64,000 bases of DNA from CAYMZZ01 sp044463125. GTDB taxonomy: Bacteria; Bacteroidota; Bacteroidia; Chitinophagales; Chitinophagaceae. Numbering within the stretch: position 1 is the stretch's first letter; every line of letters begins with the position of its first letter. A model generated the notes under the pieces. It made no database searches and was not told the DNA's origin. It saw only the letters and a list, made by a program, of their open reading frames with translations. Below, one piece after another: positions 16,938 to 26,280 of this stretch. Made by a program: the position numbers and the translations under genes. The stretch lies in the NCBI GenBank assembly GCA_044463125.1, contig JBIQMS010000028.1, positions 1 to 64,000 of the forward strand, in the 5' to 3' direction.

Positions 16938-18497
16938 TCAGAAGGGGTCTTCATCATCCGGTATATCGTTCATGCGGCTACCCGTTTGGATATACAATTT
17001 CTCTCCGCCACCACCATCATCCACGGGCCGCCAGCCTCCGGGAGGCAGGCCCATTCCGCTGTAAGGATCTTCATCCCAACTGGTGAATTTCTGAATATGC
17101 AACAATGCTTTGAGTTTGATGGTATCGAGCGAACCATTCCGGTGTTTTGCAATCTTCACTTCGGTTAGCCCCTTCACATTCTCGCCCTCAGCATTTTGTG
17201 TCATTTCATAATAGTCGGGGCGATAAAGGAACATCACCATATCGGCATCCTGTTCAATGGCACCCGATTCACGAAGATCGCTCAGTTGCGGCACACGGCT
17301 TCCTTCCTTGGCGCCCCTTTGCTCCACTGCACGACTCAACTGCGAGAGGGCAATAATCGGGATATTCAGTTCCTTGGCCAGACCCTTAAGGTTACGGGAA
17401 ATATTACTGATCTCCTGTTCCCGATTGGTATTGCGGTTGTCGCTGGAGCCACTCATCAGTTGCAGGTAATCGATGATGACCATGCCGATATTATGCTTAT
17501 TCTTCAGGCGGCGGCACTTGGCGCGCAATTCAAAAATATTGAGGGCCGGTGTATCGTCGATAAACAGGGGCGCCTGTGCCAAACGTTGAATACCCTTGGC
17601 ATAGAGTTGCTTCATTTCATGCTCTTCGAGCTTGCCACGCGCAATTTTCTCCAGCCATATCTCACTTTCGGCGCTCAGGATCCGTTGCACCAACTGACCA
17701 GCGCTCATCTCCAGCGAAAACAGCGCAACCGGTGTGGGTTTGGTAGGGTGCATGGTAGCATTGCGAGCGAGATTCAGGGCAAAAGCCGTTTTACCCACCG
17801 CGGGCCTGGCCGCCAGAATGATCAGGTCGGTATTCTGCCATCCATAGGTTACACGATCAAGCGGCGCGAAACCACTGGGTACACCAGTTACATCTTCATT
17901 GCGATGACGCAGGTCTTCGATCCGCTGAATGGTTTTCACCAATACAGAATCAATACTGTCGAAATCTTTTTTGAGGTGATTGCTGGTAATCTGGTAAAGC
18001 TTGCTCTCCGCATCATCCAGGAGGTCGAATACATCTGTTGAATCTTCAAAAGCATCGCTGATGATTTCACCACTGATCCGGATCAGTTCGCGTTGAATAA
18101 ATTTTTGCAGGATGATTCGTGCATGCGCTTCGATGTTGGCGGCGGAAACAACAGCATTAGTCAGCTTGGTTACATAATAGGCGCCACCAATCATTTCCAG
18201 TTCTTCCCTGAAGCGCAATTCCTCCACCACGGTAAGGATATCGATAGGCTGGCTCTTATTGGCCAGACCCTGCATGGCCGCGAATATCTTTTGATGGGCT
18301 TCTACGTAAAAACATTCCGGCTTCAGGGTCTCAATTACCAGGTCGAATGCCGATTTCTCGAGCATGATTGCTCCCAACACCGCTTCCTCCAGTTCCTTGG
18401 CTTGCGGTGGTATTTTTCCATATACCATTGAACCCAAATCCACATTGGCACGGCGCTTTTGCTTCCTGTCCTTACTGCTCAGGTTCGTAAATTCCAT
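16938..18497 (-). CDS. dnaB: Replicative DNA helicase DnaB
   Basis: 519 residues. Hexameric helicase that unwinds DNA at the replication fork. The N-terminal domain (about 30-135, starting PPQAKELEEAVLGAIML) binds primase. The RecA-like C-terminal domain has Walker A RPAVGKTAF at 231-239, Walker B in IGMVIIDYLQLM and SALSQLSRAVE-like helicase motif H4 (IALSQLSRAVEQRG). RESGAIEQDADMVMFLYR is the DnaB signature. An acidic C-terminal tail ends NDIPDDEDPF. rsmE follows. The 325-bp gap upstream contains an inverted GGGAAATT/AATTTCCC pair. Confidence 0.97.
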   Translation of the reverse strand: MEFTNLSSKDRKQKRRANVDLGSMVYGKIPPQAKELEEAVLGAIMLEKSAFDLVIETLKPECFYVEAHQKIFAAMQGLANKSQPIDILTVVEELRFREELEMIGGAYYVTKLTNAVVSAANIEAHARIILQKFIQRELIRISGEIISDAFEDSTDVFDLLDDAESKLYQITSNHLKKDFDSIDSVLVKTIQRIEDLRHRNEDVTGVPSGFAPLDRVTYGWQNTDLIILAARPAVGKTAFALNLARNATMHPTKPTPVALFSLEMSAGQLVQRILSAESEIWLEKIARGKLEEHEMKQLYAKGIQRLAQAPLFIDDTPALNIFELRAKCRRLKNKHNIGMVIIDYLQLMSGSSDNRNTNREQEISNISRNLKGLAKELNIPIIALSQLSRAVEQRGAKEGSRVPQLSDLRESGAIEQDADMVMFLYRPDYYEMTQNAEGENVKGLTEVKIAKHRNGSLDTIKLKALLHIQKFTSWDEDPYSGMGLPPGGWRPVDDGGGGEKLYIQTGSRMNDIPDDEDPF

Positions 18498-18822
18498 GTT
18501 AAGAAAATATGATTAATTCGTTATCGTAATGTTTTTGAAAGACGGACGGCGAAAATAACGGACGCACCCCAATCAATTCCCCCGTTTGGGAAATTTTTCT
18601 TTGTTCACGAATTTCCCACGTTCCACGGTTGGTTATCCACAATTTCAGGCGATCCATATCGAAATTACTAAATTTTTTGGCGAGCCGGTGGAATAATTCC
18701 GCACCCTGTTTCCACAATAAAAAGCCCATTCAAGGTGTTTACTATTTGAGTCTGCCACGACTCTCAGTTCTTCAGCCAGCCAACTCGCTTCCATGAGGAT
18801 TTTATCACTAAAATCTGCAATC
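18498..18822. other. 325-bp divergent gap between dnaB and a hypothetical gene
   Basis: No convincing gene. An inverted pair GGGAAATT (near 18587) and AATTTCCC (near 18610) could form a hairpin in the dnaB leader. A 76-codon minus-strand frame ends 1 bp before the dnaB start but lacks any recognisable feature. No heptad words are present. Confidence 0.5.
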
Positions 18823-19344
18823 ATGAAAAGTTTCATCATGGAAGGCCGCCCCTCTGCCCCCCTGCTATCACAAACGAGGCAACAAACCTGCTACACCTGG
18901 ATAGGCTATTCGCCCGGCGACCGCCAGGAACATTTTGCCGGCCAAACTTTTGAATGTCCACAGGATGCGCTGGTTGATTTCGTTGAAATCTATCTCGCCA
19001 CAGTTTTACGCAATGGCATTCTTCAAATGAGCCTGCACGAATTTGATCCCGAAACCGAAACCTGGCAACCCGCCCAGCGCACCTGCGAATTCTCCCTGCA
19101 CGAATGGCAACGAGAAAACTGGGTGAGGTTTAGTTTTGAACCGCTTCAGCTTCAGGCGGGCCAAACTTATGGTTTCAAACTGGCCGCGCGTGATATGCTG
19201 GTGGCAGTTGCTGATGCTGCTACCGACAACACCGGTTATTTGCACAAGGGCAGGGAGTGGAATAGCGAAACGGAAAACCAGGGTGGCCGATACTTTCAGT
19301 ACTTCAGCCTGGTATTCCGGATAGGACAGGATAGCCGGGCCTAA
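18823..19344 (+). CDS. Hypothetical beta-rich protein
   Basis: 173 residues from the ATG at 18823; an in-frame ATG ten codons upstream is possible. No signal peptide or membrane segment. The sequence is aromatic and beta-rich (CYTWIGYSPGDRQEHFAGQT; VDFVEIYLATVLRNGILQM; LQLQAGQTYGFKLAARDM; GRYFQYFSLVFRI). It resembles jelly-roll or carbohydrate-binding-like folds built of strand pairs with an outer-strand YGFKL motif, but no named family is assigned. It is divergent from dnaB and 60 bp upstream of the patatin gene. Confidence 0.75.
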   Translation: MKSFIMEGRPSAPLLSQTRQQTCYTWIGYSPGDRQEHFAGQTFECPQDALVDFVEIYLATVLRNGILQMSLHEFDPETETWQPAQRTCEFSLHEWQRENWVRFSFEPLQLQAGQTYGFKLAARDMLVAVADAATDNTGYLHKGREWNSETENQGGRYFQYFSLVFRIGQDSRA

Positions 19345-19404
19345 ACCGGTTTGTCAACGGGCGGTTATTGCGGGCCATGCAGTAACTTTCCTGAAAATTA
19401 AACC

Positions 19405-20937
19405 ATGCCTTATCCCCTGATTACCGAATCGGGTGTGGATGCGCTTATCCAGTCGTTTCGGGAAGAGCTGGCTCAGCAAAATAAGAGCCTGCATGTTTCG
19501 GATGTTACCGATCGCGAAGGAAATCAATATGTAGACCTGGTGCAGGAAGGCGGTGGCGTACTCGGCATCGCCCTTGTTGGATATACGTATGTACTTGAAA
19601 AAATGGGCATCCGCTTCTTCAGTATGGCCGGCACCAGCGCCGGCGCCATCAACACTTTGATGCTCGCCTCCCTTGGCCGCAAAGAGTCGGAAAAATCGGA
19701 AGCCATCGCGAAGCATCTTTCGGAGCTCGACATGTTTTCCTTTGTGGATGGCAAGCCCGGCAATAGCCGCTTCACCCGCTGGATCAAAAACCTGGTTCAG
19801 AAGATCGTGTTGAAACCCCGTGCCCTTGCACGATTGGTATCTATCCTGAAGTGGACCCTGATAATCCTGCTATTTAGCTCCCTGGCCTGCTTTGTCTTCA
19901 ATTTCTTTTATCCCGGCATCGCTAAATGGCTGGGCCTGGCAGCTGCCATCAGCTTGCTGTTTATCCTGCTTTTTGGATTCTTTCTCCTGCAACGATTCCG
20001 CAAAATCGCGCGCAGCGGCTATGGCCTCAATAGTGGACAGGCTTTTCACAACTGGCTAAAGAGGATTTTGGAAGCTTGTCATATACAACAAGATACCAAT
20101 CGCGGACCCATTGATTCGCTCAAAGCATTTGGCGAACACTTTATGCAGGTGCCTCCCTTGCAGCTTAGGCCCGACCCCAGGCGACCCGTACAGGATCCTC
20201 CCCATATGCCCATGATGACACTGATTACCTGCGATATTATCGCCAAACTGAAAATTGAATTTCCGCGGATGTGGGACCTGTACTGGGAAAAGCCCGAACA
20301 GGTTCATCCGGCCGACTTTGTCCGCGCCAGCATGTCGATTCCCGTTTTCTTTGAATCGTTCCGGCTGGAAGGCATCCGACAAAAAAGCAATTTCGATACC
20401 TGGAGCCGGCAGGTCAACTGGCAGAATGAAAAAAGGCAAATTCCCGACAGCTCGCAGTTCCTCGATGGGGGTATTCTTTCCAATTTCCCCATCAGCATTT
20501 TCTATCATCCCGGTTATCCCGTACCCCGAATGCCCACATTTGGGGTACGCCTGCAGGATGGCATTATTGATGCGGCCAACCGAAGCAATAACACCCTGTT
20601 CAAATACCTGTTCTCTCTTTTCTCCACCATTCGCTTTCATTTCGATCGTGATTTTATTATCCGCAACCGTGCCTTCAACAAAGCGGTTTGCTCCATTGAT
20701 GTAAGGGGGCATAGCTGGCTCAACTTTTTTATGGAGGACCAGGAAAAAATCAAACTTTTCCGTAAAGGCGCGGAAGCCGCCATCCGCTTCCTCCGCGAAT
20801 TTGACTGGGATGCCTATAAGTCGGAAAGACTGGCCAACGCCAACTGGATGGAAGAAAGATTCGATAATCCCAACAACCTGGAAGCCTTTCCATTCTCGGC
20901 GGTGAAGATGGGGCAAAAAGGACCCGCCAATGGTTGA
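19405..20937 (+). CDS. Patatin-like phospholipase with internal membrane segments
   Basis: 510 residues. Patatin-family lipid acyl hydrolases use a Ser-Asp dyad. The oxyanion region EGGGVLGIALVGY is at 48-60, the nucleophile Ser78 in GTSAGAIN (76-83), and the dyad Asp354 in LDGGILSNFP. Between them two hydrophobic stretches (about 146-170 and 176-200: WTLIILLFSSLACFVFNFF and ISLLFILLFGFFLLQ) insert a probable helical hairpin, which would place the enzyme at the membrane. No signal peptide. The next gene is pheT, with its own promoter box. Confidence 0.92.
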   Translation: MPYPLITESGVDALIQSFREELAQQNKSLHVSDVTDREGNQYVDLVQEGGGVLGIALVGYTYVLEKMGIRFFSMAGTSAGAINTLMLASLGRKESEKSEAIAKHLSELDMFSFVDGKPGNSRFTRWIKNLVQKIVLKPRALARLVSILKWTLIILLFSSLACFVFNFFYPGIAKWLGLAAAISLLFILLFGFFLLQRFRKIARSGYGLNSGQAFHNWLKRILEACHIQQDTNRGPIDSLKAFGEHFMQVPPLQLRPDPRRPVQDPPHMPMMTLITCDIIAKLKIEFPRMWDLYWEKPEQVHPADFVRASMSIPVFFESFRLEGIRQKSNFDTWSRQVNWQNEKRQIPDSSQFLDGGILSNFPISIFYHPGYPVPRMPTFGVRLQDGIIDAANRSNNTLFKYLFSLFSTIRFHFDRDFIIRNRAFNKAVCSIDVRGHSWLNFFMEDQEKIKLFRKGAEAAIRFLREFDWDAYKSERLANANWMEERFDNPNNLEAFPFSAVKMGQKGPANG

Positions 20938-20969
20938 AAACTGATCAAAAAAGCAGCAGGCGATTCCGT

Positions 20970-20977
20970 TATCTTTG
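20970..20977 (+). promoter_or_regulatory. Probable pheT promoter, -7 box TATCTTTG
   Basis: TATCTTTG followed by CCGCC lies 33 bp before the pheT ATG. It matches TAnnTTTG exactly; a -33 element at the normal distance is not evident. Confidence 0.6.
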
Positions 20978-21010
20978 CCGCCAGAACAATAGAAGAACAA
21001 GTATTGAATT

Positions 21011-23440
21011 ATGACTATCTCGTATAAATGGCTAAGTGAGTACCTGCCCGTACAAATTGAACCGGAAAGACTGAGCAGAATTCTAACGTCCATCGGCCTG
21101 GAAGTGGAGAGCATGCACAAATTTGAAGAAGTGCGGGGCGGACTGAAAGGACTGGTGATCGGTGAAGTATTGCATACCGAAAAGCATCCCAATGCCGACA
21201 AACTCACCCTTACCAAAGTTTCCATTGGTGAAGGGGAACCCCTCTCCATTGTGTGTGGCGCGCCCAATGTGGCAACTGGCCAAAAAGTGGTGGTGGCTCC
21301 GGTGGGCGCTACTATCTACCCTGTGAAGGGCGATCCGCTCACCATGCGCGTGGCAAAAATCAGGGGCCAGGAAAGCCATGGAATGATTTGCGCCGAAGAC
21401 GAGATTGGATTGGGTGAATCGCATGCAGGCATCCTGGTATTGCCAGCCCAACTCAAAGCCGGTATGCCGGCCGCTGAGTATTTTCAACCTTACGACGATA
21501 TCATCATCGAAATTGGTTTGACCCCTAATCGCATGGACGCGATGAGCCATTGGGGTGTGGCACGCGACGTTTGCGCTTACCTGTCGCACCACGACAAAAA
21601 AGATATCCGCGCAAAAATCCCCAACAGCAATGGATTCAAGGCCGAGAAAGCCAGTATTGTTCTCGACATCCAGGTTGAAAACAGCAAAGCCTGTCCCCGC
21701 TATACAGGCGTCTGTATCAGTCAGCTAAAAGTGGGTGAGTCGCCCAAGTGGCTGAAGGACCGACTGCGCGCCATTGGCCTTCGACCCATCAATAATATCG
21801 TAGACATTACCAACTATGTGCAGCACGAAACCGGTCAGCCGCTGCATGCGTTTGATGCCGACCAGATAAGAGGCGGCAAGGTGATCGTTAAGAACCTCCC
21901 GGATAACACGGTATTCGTGACCCTTGATGAAAAAGAACGCAAGCTGAGCAGCGAAGACCTCATGATCTGCGATGCCGAAGGCGGCATGTGTATAGCTGGT
22001 GTTTTTGGCGGCATCAACAGCGGCGTAACGGAAGCTACCACCAATATTTTCCTGGAAAGCGCCTGCTTTGATCCGGTAAGCATCCGCAAAACTTCCTTTC
22101 GTCATGGATTGCGTACCGATGCGGCTACGCGATTTGAAAAGGGGACGGATATATCCGCTACCATTCCCGTATTGAAGCGGGCCACACAGTTGATTCTCGA
22201 TATTGCCGGAGGAGGAATCGCCTCCCCTATTACCGATATTTATCCCGACCCGAGAGAAAAGGCGCAGGTGGCCATTAAATATCATTATCTCAAAAAACTC
22301 AGCGGCAAAAATTATCACCCTGATGCGCTGAACCGGATTTTTACCAGCCTGGGTTTCGAAATTGTGAAAGAAGGTATGGATGAATTGCGCGTAGCCGTTC
22401 CTTATCACAAGCCAGACATTAGCCTGCCCGCCGACCTGGTGGAGGAAGTATTGCGCATTGATGGTTTGGATAATATCCAGATACCGGAAATGATCAGCAT
22501 TACACCCGCCGTGGAGGAAAACCAACTGGCTTTTGCCCTACGGGAAAAACTGGCCAATTACCTGGTGGGGTTGGGTTTTCATGAAATCATGACCAATAGC
22601 ATCACCAATTCCGCCTTCTTTTCGGAGGAGGAGTTGAAAGATGCTGTGAAGATGCTCAACAGTCTGAGTTCAGACCACAATATCATGCGACCTTCCATGC
22701 TGGAAACCGGCCTGGTATCCATTGCCTATAATCTGAACCGAAAGAATGAAGACCTGCGCTTCTTTGAATATGGAAAAACTTATTCGAAAAACGAAGAGGG
22801 TGCTTATTTGGAGCTGGAGCATCTCTGCCTTTACCTCACGGGAAATACCCTGGAAGAAGGATGGAGGGCCAAGCCACAGAAATCGGATTTCTATCAACTT
22901 AAAGGCATTGCCGGCGCCCTTCTGAAAATGACAGGTGTTGAAGCCGACCGCTATGAAGCCCTGCAACATCCCAAATTCGCGGAAGGCCTCGTAGCCCGAT
23001 CGGGCAGCGACTGGTTGCTGCAACTGGGAACGGTGAGCCGCACTGCCCTACAGCGCTTCGATATAAAGCAAGCCGTTTATTTTGCCGATTTCAACTGGGA
23101 GCTGTTGTCGCAAAAAGCAATAGCGAAGAAAACGGAGATTGCCGAAATACCCCGATTCCCAGCGGTAAAACGCGACCTGGCATTGCTGGTGCCGCGTGAA
23201 CTGCCCTATGCTGAGCTGGAGAAAGTGGTGAAGGGCATACGTTTACAGAATCTGCAAGAGCTGCAACTCTTTGATGTGTTTGAAAGTGAAAAGCTGGGAG
23301 AAGGCCGGAAATCGCTGGCGGTTAGTTTCACCTTCCTCGACGAGGAAAAAACGCTAACGGATAAGGAGATTGACAACTGGATGCAAAAAATAATGCAGAC
23401 CCTGGAAAAGGAACTGGGGGCGCAAGTGCGCACTTCGTAA
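21011..23440 (+). CDS. pheT: Phenylalanine--tRNA ligase beta subunit
   Basis: 809 residues, normal length. The alpha2-beta2 enzyme charges tRNA-Phe. The N-terminal start MTISYKWLSEYLPVQIEPE is typical. A tRNA-binding OB domain follows (about 40-155: VIGEVLHTEKHPNADKLTL, VCGAPNVATGQKV), then B3/B4 editing (about 215-390, with NIVDITNYVQHETGQPLHAFD), B5 (about 410-480), the catalytic-like core and a C-terminal FDX-ACB anticodon-binding domain (FPAVKRDLALLVPRELPYAE). The alpha-subunit gene is not in the window. It heads the pheT-coiled coil-zapA-rny row known in Bacteroidota. Confidence 0.97.
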   Translation: MTISYKWLSEYLPVQIEPERLSRILTSIGLEVESMHKFEEVRGGLKGLVIGEVLHTEKHPNADKLTLTKVSIGEGEPLSIVCGAPNVATGQKVVVAPVGATIYPVKGDPLTMRVAKIRGQESHGMICAEDEIGLGESHAGILVLPAQLKAGMPAAEYFQPYDDIIIEIGLTPNRMDAMSHWGVARDVCAYLSHHDKKDIRAKIPNSNGFKAEKASIVLDIQVENSKACPRYTGVCISQLKVGESPKWLKDRLRAIGLRPINNIVDITNYVQHETGQPLHAFDADQIRGGKVIVKNLPDNTVFVTLDEKERKLSSEDLMICDAEGGMCIAGVFGGINSGVTEATTNIFLESACFDPVSIRKTSFRHGLRTDAATRFEKGTDISATIPVLKRATQLILDIAGGGIASPITDIYPDPREKAQVAIKYHYLKKLSGKNYHPDALNRIFTSLGFEIVKEGMDELRVAVPYHKPDISLPADLVEEVLRIDGLDNIQIPEMISITPAVEENQLAFALREKLANYLVGLGFHEIMTNSITNSAFFSEEELKDAVKMLNSLSSDHNIMRPSMLETGLVSIAYNLNRKNEDLRFFEYGKTYSKNEEGAYLELEHLCLYLTGNTLEEGWRAKPQKSDFYQLKGIAGALLKMTGVEADRYEALQHPKFAEGLVARSGSDWLLQLGTVSRTALQRFDIKQAVYFADFNWELLSQKAIAKKTEIAEIPRFPAVKRDLALLVPRELPYAELEKVVKGIRLQNLQELQLFDVFESEKLGEGRKSLAVSFTFLDEEKTLTDKEIDNWMQKIMQTLEKELGAQVRTS

Positions 23441-23476
23441 CTTTAAAATTAAGATCAACCCAACGAGTGGATAGCT

Positions 23477-23764
23477 TTGGAACAGGACCTCACGATCATA
23501 AAACGTGTACACGATAAACTGCAACGATTGCTGAAGGAACAGCAGCATTTGCGGCAGGAAAATGAGCGTCTGCGACAATCACTGCAGGAAACGCGCGGCC
23601 GGCTGGAACAGCAGCAGGCGGAACTGGAAAGCTGGAAACAAAAAGCGGAAATTAACCAGTATGCAACAGGTGCAATGGACGAGCTGGAGAAAAAACAATT
23701 TGAAAAACGCATCAATGCCTATCTGCGCGAGATAGACCGATGCATAGCATTGCTTAGCGAGTAG
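23477..23764 (+). CDS. Small coiled-coil protein between pheT and zapA
   Basis: 95 residues from a TTG start at 23477; no ATG or GTG is in frame nearby. Residues about 8-55 are a long coiled coil (HDKLQRLLKEQQHLRQENER, then QETRGRLEQQQAELESW). The C-terminal end, KKQFEKRINAYLREIDRCIA, is conserved in position among small proteins encoded between pheT and zapA in this phylum. Its place suggests a cell-division accessory working with ZapA, but that is inference from neighbourhood. It starts 36 bp after pheT. Confidence 0.8.
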   Translation: MEQDLTIIKRVHDKLQRLLKEQQHLRQENERLRQSLQETRGRLEQQQAELESWKQKAEINQYATGAMDELEKKQFEKRINAYLREIDRCIALLSE

Positions 23765-23795
23765 TCGCCGGCAACATCTGTAAAGTTGGTTGCTA

Positions 23796-24050
23796 TTAAA
23801 CCCTTTTAACCACCCGCATTTCCATTTGGTCATCACCCTGTGAAAGTTCCAGCGTGTAGGTGCCATAAGGAAGATCGTTGAGACCGCTCCAGGTAAATGC
23901 TTCATTTTCGCGGGCTACTGCTTTTTCGAGGCTGCTGCAAACACTCCCCTTGTCGTCGCGTAACACAGCTTTAAGATGTGAACCGTTGGCGGAAGTCAAT
24001 TCCAGTTGAAGGGCATCAATAAAAATTGATGGCTTAATTTTGGCGAACAT
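23796..24050 (-). CDS. Small protein resembling a beta-sandwich sorting-type domain, no signal peptide
   Basis: 84 residues, opposite in direction to its neighbours. The pattern LQLELTSANGSHLKAVLRD, then FTWSGLNDLPYGTYTLELSQ and a final MEMRVVKRV looks like the beta sandwich of C-terminal secretion-type domains, where a GxYxLxL strand precedes a short basic end. Unlike such domains it stands alone, with no export signal and no upstream protein. It lies between the coiled-coil gene and zapA. Confidence comes from coherent strand pattern; no database family is claimed. Confidence 0.6.
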   Translation of the reverse strand: MFAKIKPSIFIDALQLELTSANGSHLKAVLRDDKGSVCSSLEKAVARENEAFTWSGLNDLPYGTYTLELSQGDDQMEMRVVKRV

Positions 24051-24177
24051 GTTTCAATAAGTGTTTTGGTTAAGTTCGCTTGCATGGGGTTGGGGAAGCA
24101 AGATTCAAAAGGTGCGGACAGAGCCTCAATACCAAAGGGGAGTCGAATATAAAAAGCATTTTTTAAAATTGCAAGTT

Positions 24178-24462
24178 ATGCCTGAGTTAATTGCCGCGAC
24201 AATCGTGATTGGCGACCGCAACTACCGCATCAAAATGAACCCGGCGGATGAGGAAGTGGTGCGAAAAACGGTGAAGACCATCAACGAAAAGATACTGGAA
24301 TATAAAACCCATTTTGCCGGCAAAGACATGCAGGACTATATCGCGATGGTATTGATATGGCTGGCCACCGAAAGGAGCCAGGATGGTTCAGCCCTGCCGC
24401 CGGATCTGTTTCAAAGATTGGCTGATATGGAGAAATCAATTGACAATCAACTCTCTATGTAA
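24178..24462 (+). CDS. zapA: Cell division protein ZapA
   Basis: 94 residues, normal size. ZapA binds FtsZ and bundles its filaments at the division site. The N-terminal beta part TIVIGDRNYRIKMNPADEE is the family signature, followed by a long helix (VRKTVKTINEKILEYKTHF and DYIAMVLIWLATE). The start at 24178 fits the family; 39 extra codons upstream lack homology. Adjacent to rny and pheT, as in other Bacteroidota. Confidence 0.9.
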   Translation: MPELIAATIVIGDRNYRIKMNPADEEVVRKTVKTINEKILEYKTHFAGKDMQDYIAMVLIWLATERSQDGSALPPDLFQRLADMEKSIDNQLSM

Positions 24463-24484
24463 ATTTTTTCATCCCTAGTATTCG

Positions 24485-24619
24485 CTTTCGGTCCGGTCAG
24501 GTAACATTCGCCCAAACCCCGGATCCCACCCTACCACCGGGCCTGAAAAAGCATTGCCAGTCAGGCTCCTATCGGCTAAAGGTTCAAATATGACCGGCCT
24601 TTATTCAGCGCATTTTTTT
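24485..24619 (+). ncRNA. Candidate structured RNA at the 6S RNA (ssrS) position
   Basis: The 251-bp gap between zapA and rny has no gene. CCGGTCA (24493-24499) pairs perfectly with TGACCGG (24591-24597). Inside are a CCCGG/CCGGG hairpin (24518-24522 with 24537-24541) and GCCTGA/TCAGGC (24541-24546 with 24561-24566), which compete for one base. A T-run follows at 24613-24619. A long closing stem with an open interior and a terminal T-run fits a 6S-like RNA, and from memory 6S RNA is often annotated between zapA and rny in this phylum. No covariance search was possible. Confidence 0.38.
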
Positions 24620-24713
24620 ATCTTCGCCTATTGTCCCTAATTCCGGACATCTGCCATCATTATGAGACGCAGAACAGACCATATCATTTTGGAACACATT
24701 AAACAACTCATTC

Positions 24714-26279
24714 ATGGATTCGAATATATTGTCCATTGTCATCGGGGCCGCGGCGCTCATAGTCGGGCTTCTGGCGGGTAAGCTGATCTTTTCAAAAAAC
24801 ACAAAAAGAAAGGTCGAAGAAGCAGAACTCCAATCGCAAAATATCATCAAGGAAGCCAGTCTCCGGGCCGAGACCATCCGTAAGGAAAAGGAACTGGAAG
24901 CAAAGGAGAAGTTTGTACAACTGAAATCCGCCCATGATCGCGAAGTAAACGACCGCAACCGCAAGATCAACGACGCTGAAAACCGGATTCGCCAGAAAGA
25001 ACAATCCATCAATCAGAAAGAAGCCAATCTTGATAAGCAGATCAAGGAAAACGAAGCGATCAAGGAAAACCTGAATCGCCAGATCGACCTGGTCAATATC
25101 AAACGCACCGAACTGGAAAAACACCAGGAAGAGCATATTCGCCGGCTGGAGAAAATTGCCGGTCTTTCCGCCGAGGAGGCCAAGTCGCAGATAGTGGAGA
25201 GCCTGCGCAACGAAGCGCAAACCCAGGCCCTGGCCATGCAGCAGGAAATTATTGACGAGGCCAAGCAAAAAGCGAATAAGGAAGCCCGTAAAATCATCAT
25301 CCAAACCATTCAACGTACCGCGGCGGAGCAGGCTATTGAAAACTCCATCACGGTATTTAACCTGGAAAGTGACGAGATCAAGGGCCAGATCATCGGCCGT
25401 GAGGGACGGAATATCCGCGCCATTGAGGCAGCCACGGGTGTTGATCTTATTGTTGATGACACGCCGGAAGCCATCCTGCTTTCCAGCTTCGATCCCCTTC
25501 GTCGCGAGATCGCGCGCCTGAGCTTGCAGCGACTGGTAGCCGATGGACGTATTCACCCCGCCCGTATTGAGGAAGTGGTGGAAAAAACCCGCAAGCAGAT
25601 TGAAGAGCAGGTGATGGAGATTGGTGAACGTACGGTGATAGAACTTGGAATTCACGGCCTGCACAAGGAACTTGTAAGAATGGTGGGCCGTATGCGCTAC
25701 CGCAGTTCTTATGGTCAAAACCTGTTGATGCATAGCCGCGAAACTGCCAATCTTTGCGCTACCATGGCGGCCGAACTGGGTATGAACCCCAAGCTGGCCA
25801 AGCGTGCGGGTCTGCTCCACGATATTGGCAAAGTACCCGATGAAGAAAGTGAACTGAGCCATGCCCTTCTGGGTGCCAAGCTCGCTGAGAAATACGGGGA
25901 AAACCCTGCGGTGGTAAATGCCATTGGCGCCCACCACGATGAAATGGAAATGCAGTACGTGATCTCACCCATTGTGCAGGCCTGTGATGCCATCAGTGGC
26001 GCCCGGCCCGGTGCCCGCCGCGAGATCATGCAGCAATACCTGCAGCGGATCAAAGACCTGGAGAACCTGGCCATGGCCTACCCGGGCGTGGAAAAAGCTT
26101 ATGCCATCCAGGCCGGCCGTGAGCTGCGCGTGATTGTGGAAGCAGATAAAGTAACCGATAACGACTCCGAAAAACTCTCCTTCGAAATAGCCCAAAAGAT
26201 CCAAACCGAAATGACCTTCCCGGGGCAGATAAAAGTGACGGTGATTAGGGAGAAGAGGACGGTGAATGTAGCGAGGTAA
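24714..26279 (+). CDS. rny: Ribonuclease Y
   Basis: 521 residues, normal length. RNase Y is a membrane-anchored endoribonuclease that initiates mRNA decay. The N-terminal helix is LSIVIGAAALIVGLLAGKLI (about 5-24). A long charged coiled coil (about 30-190) follows, then a KH domain with GQIIGREGRNIRAIEAATG, then the HD domain with LLHDIGKV and IGAHHDEMEMQ, which holds the metal site. It ends VIREKRTVNVAR. The stop is followed after 1 bp by an ACGT-type heptad element. Confidence 0.97.
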   Translation: MDSNILSIVIGAAALIVGLLAGKLIFSKNTKRKVEEAELQSQNIIKEASLRAETIRKEKELEAKEKFVQLKSAHDREVNDRNRKINDAENRIRQKEQSINQKEANLDKQIKENEAIKENLNRQIDLVNIKRTELEKHQEEHIRRLEKIAGLSAEEAKSQIVESLRNEAQTQALAMQQEIIDEAKQKANKEARKIIIQTIQRTAAEQAIENSITVFNLESDEIKGQIIGREGRNIRAIEAATGVDLIVDDTPEAILLSSFDPLRREIARLSLQRLVADGRIHPARIEEVVEKTRKQIEEQVMEIGERTVIELGIHGLHKELVRMVGRMRYRSSYGQNLLMHSRETANLCATMAAELGMNPKLAKRAGLLHDIGKVPDEESELSHALLGAKLAEKYGENPAVVNAIGAHHDEMEMQYVISPIVQACDAISGARPGARREIMQQYLQRIKDLENLAMAYPGVEKAYAIQAGRELRVIVEADKVTDNDSEKLSFEIAQKIQTEMTFPGQIKVTVIREKRTVNVAR

Positions 26280-26280
26280 G

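Noticed and set aside
18499..18729. 76-codon minus-strand frame immediately before dnaB
   Set aside because: No signal peptide, domain or homology pattern is seen, and a longer overlapping frame competes; kept only as a note in the gap entry.
20056..21267. 403-codon minus-strand reading frame across the patatin gene and the 5' end of pheT
   Set aside because: Both sense genes are clear and complete; the antisense translation has no plausible domains and crosses the pheT promoter.
24792..25937. 381-codon minus-strand frame
   Set aside because: Antisense to the coiled-coil and HD regions of rny; low complexity mirrors the sense codons.
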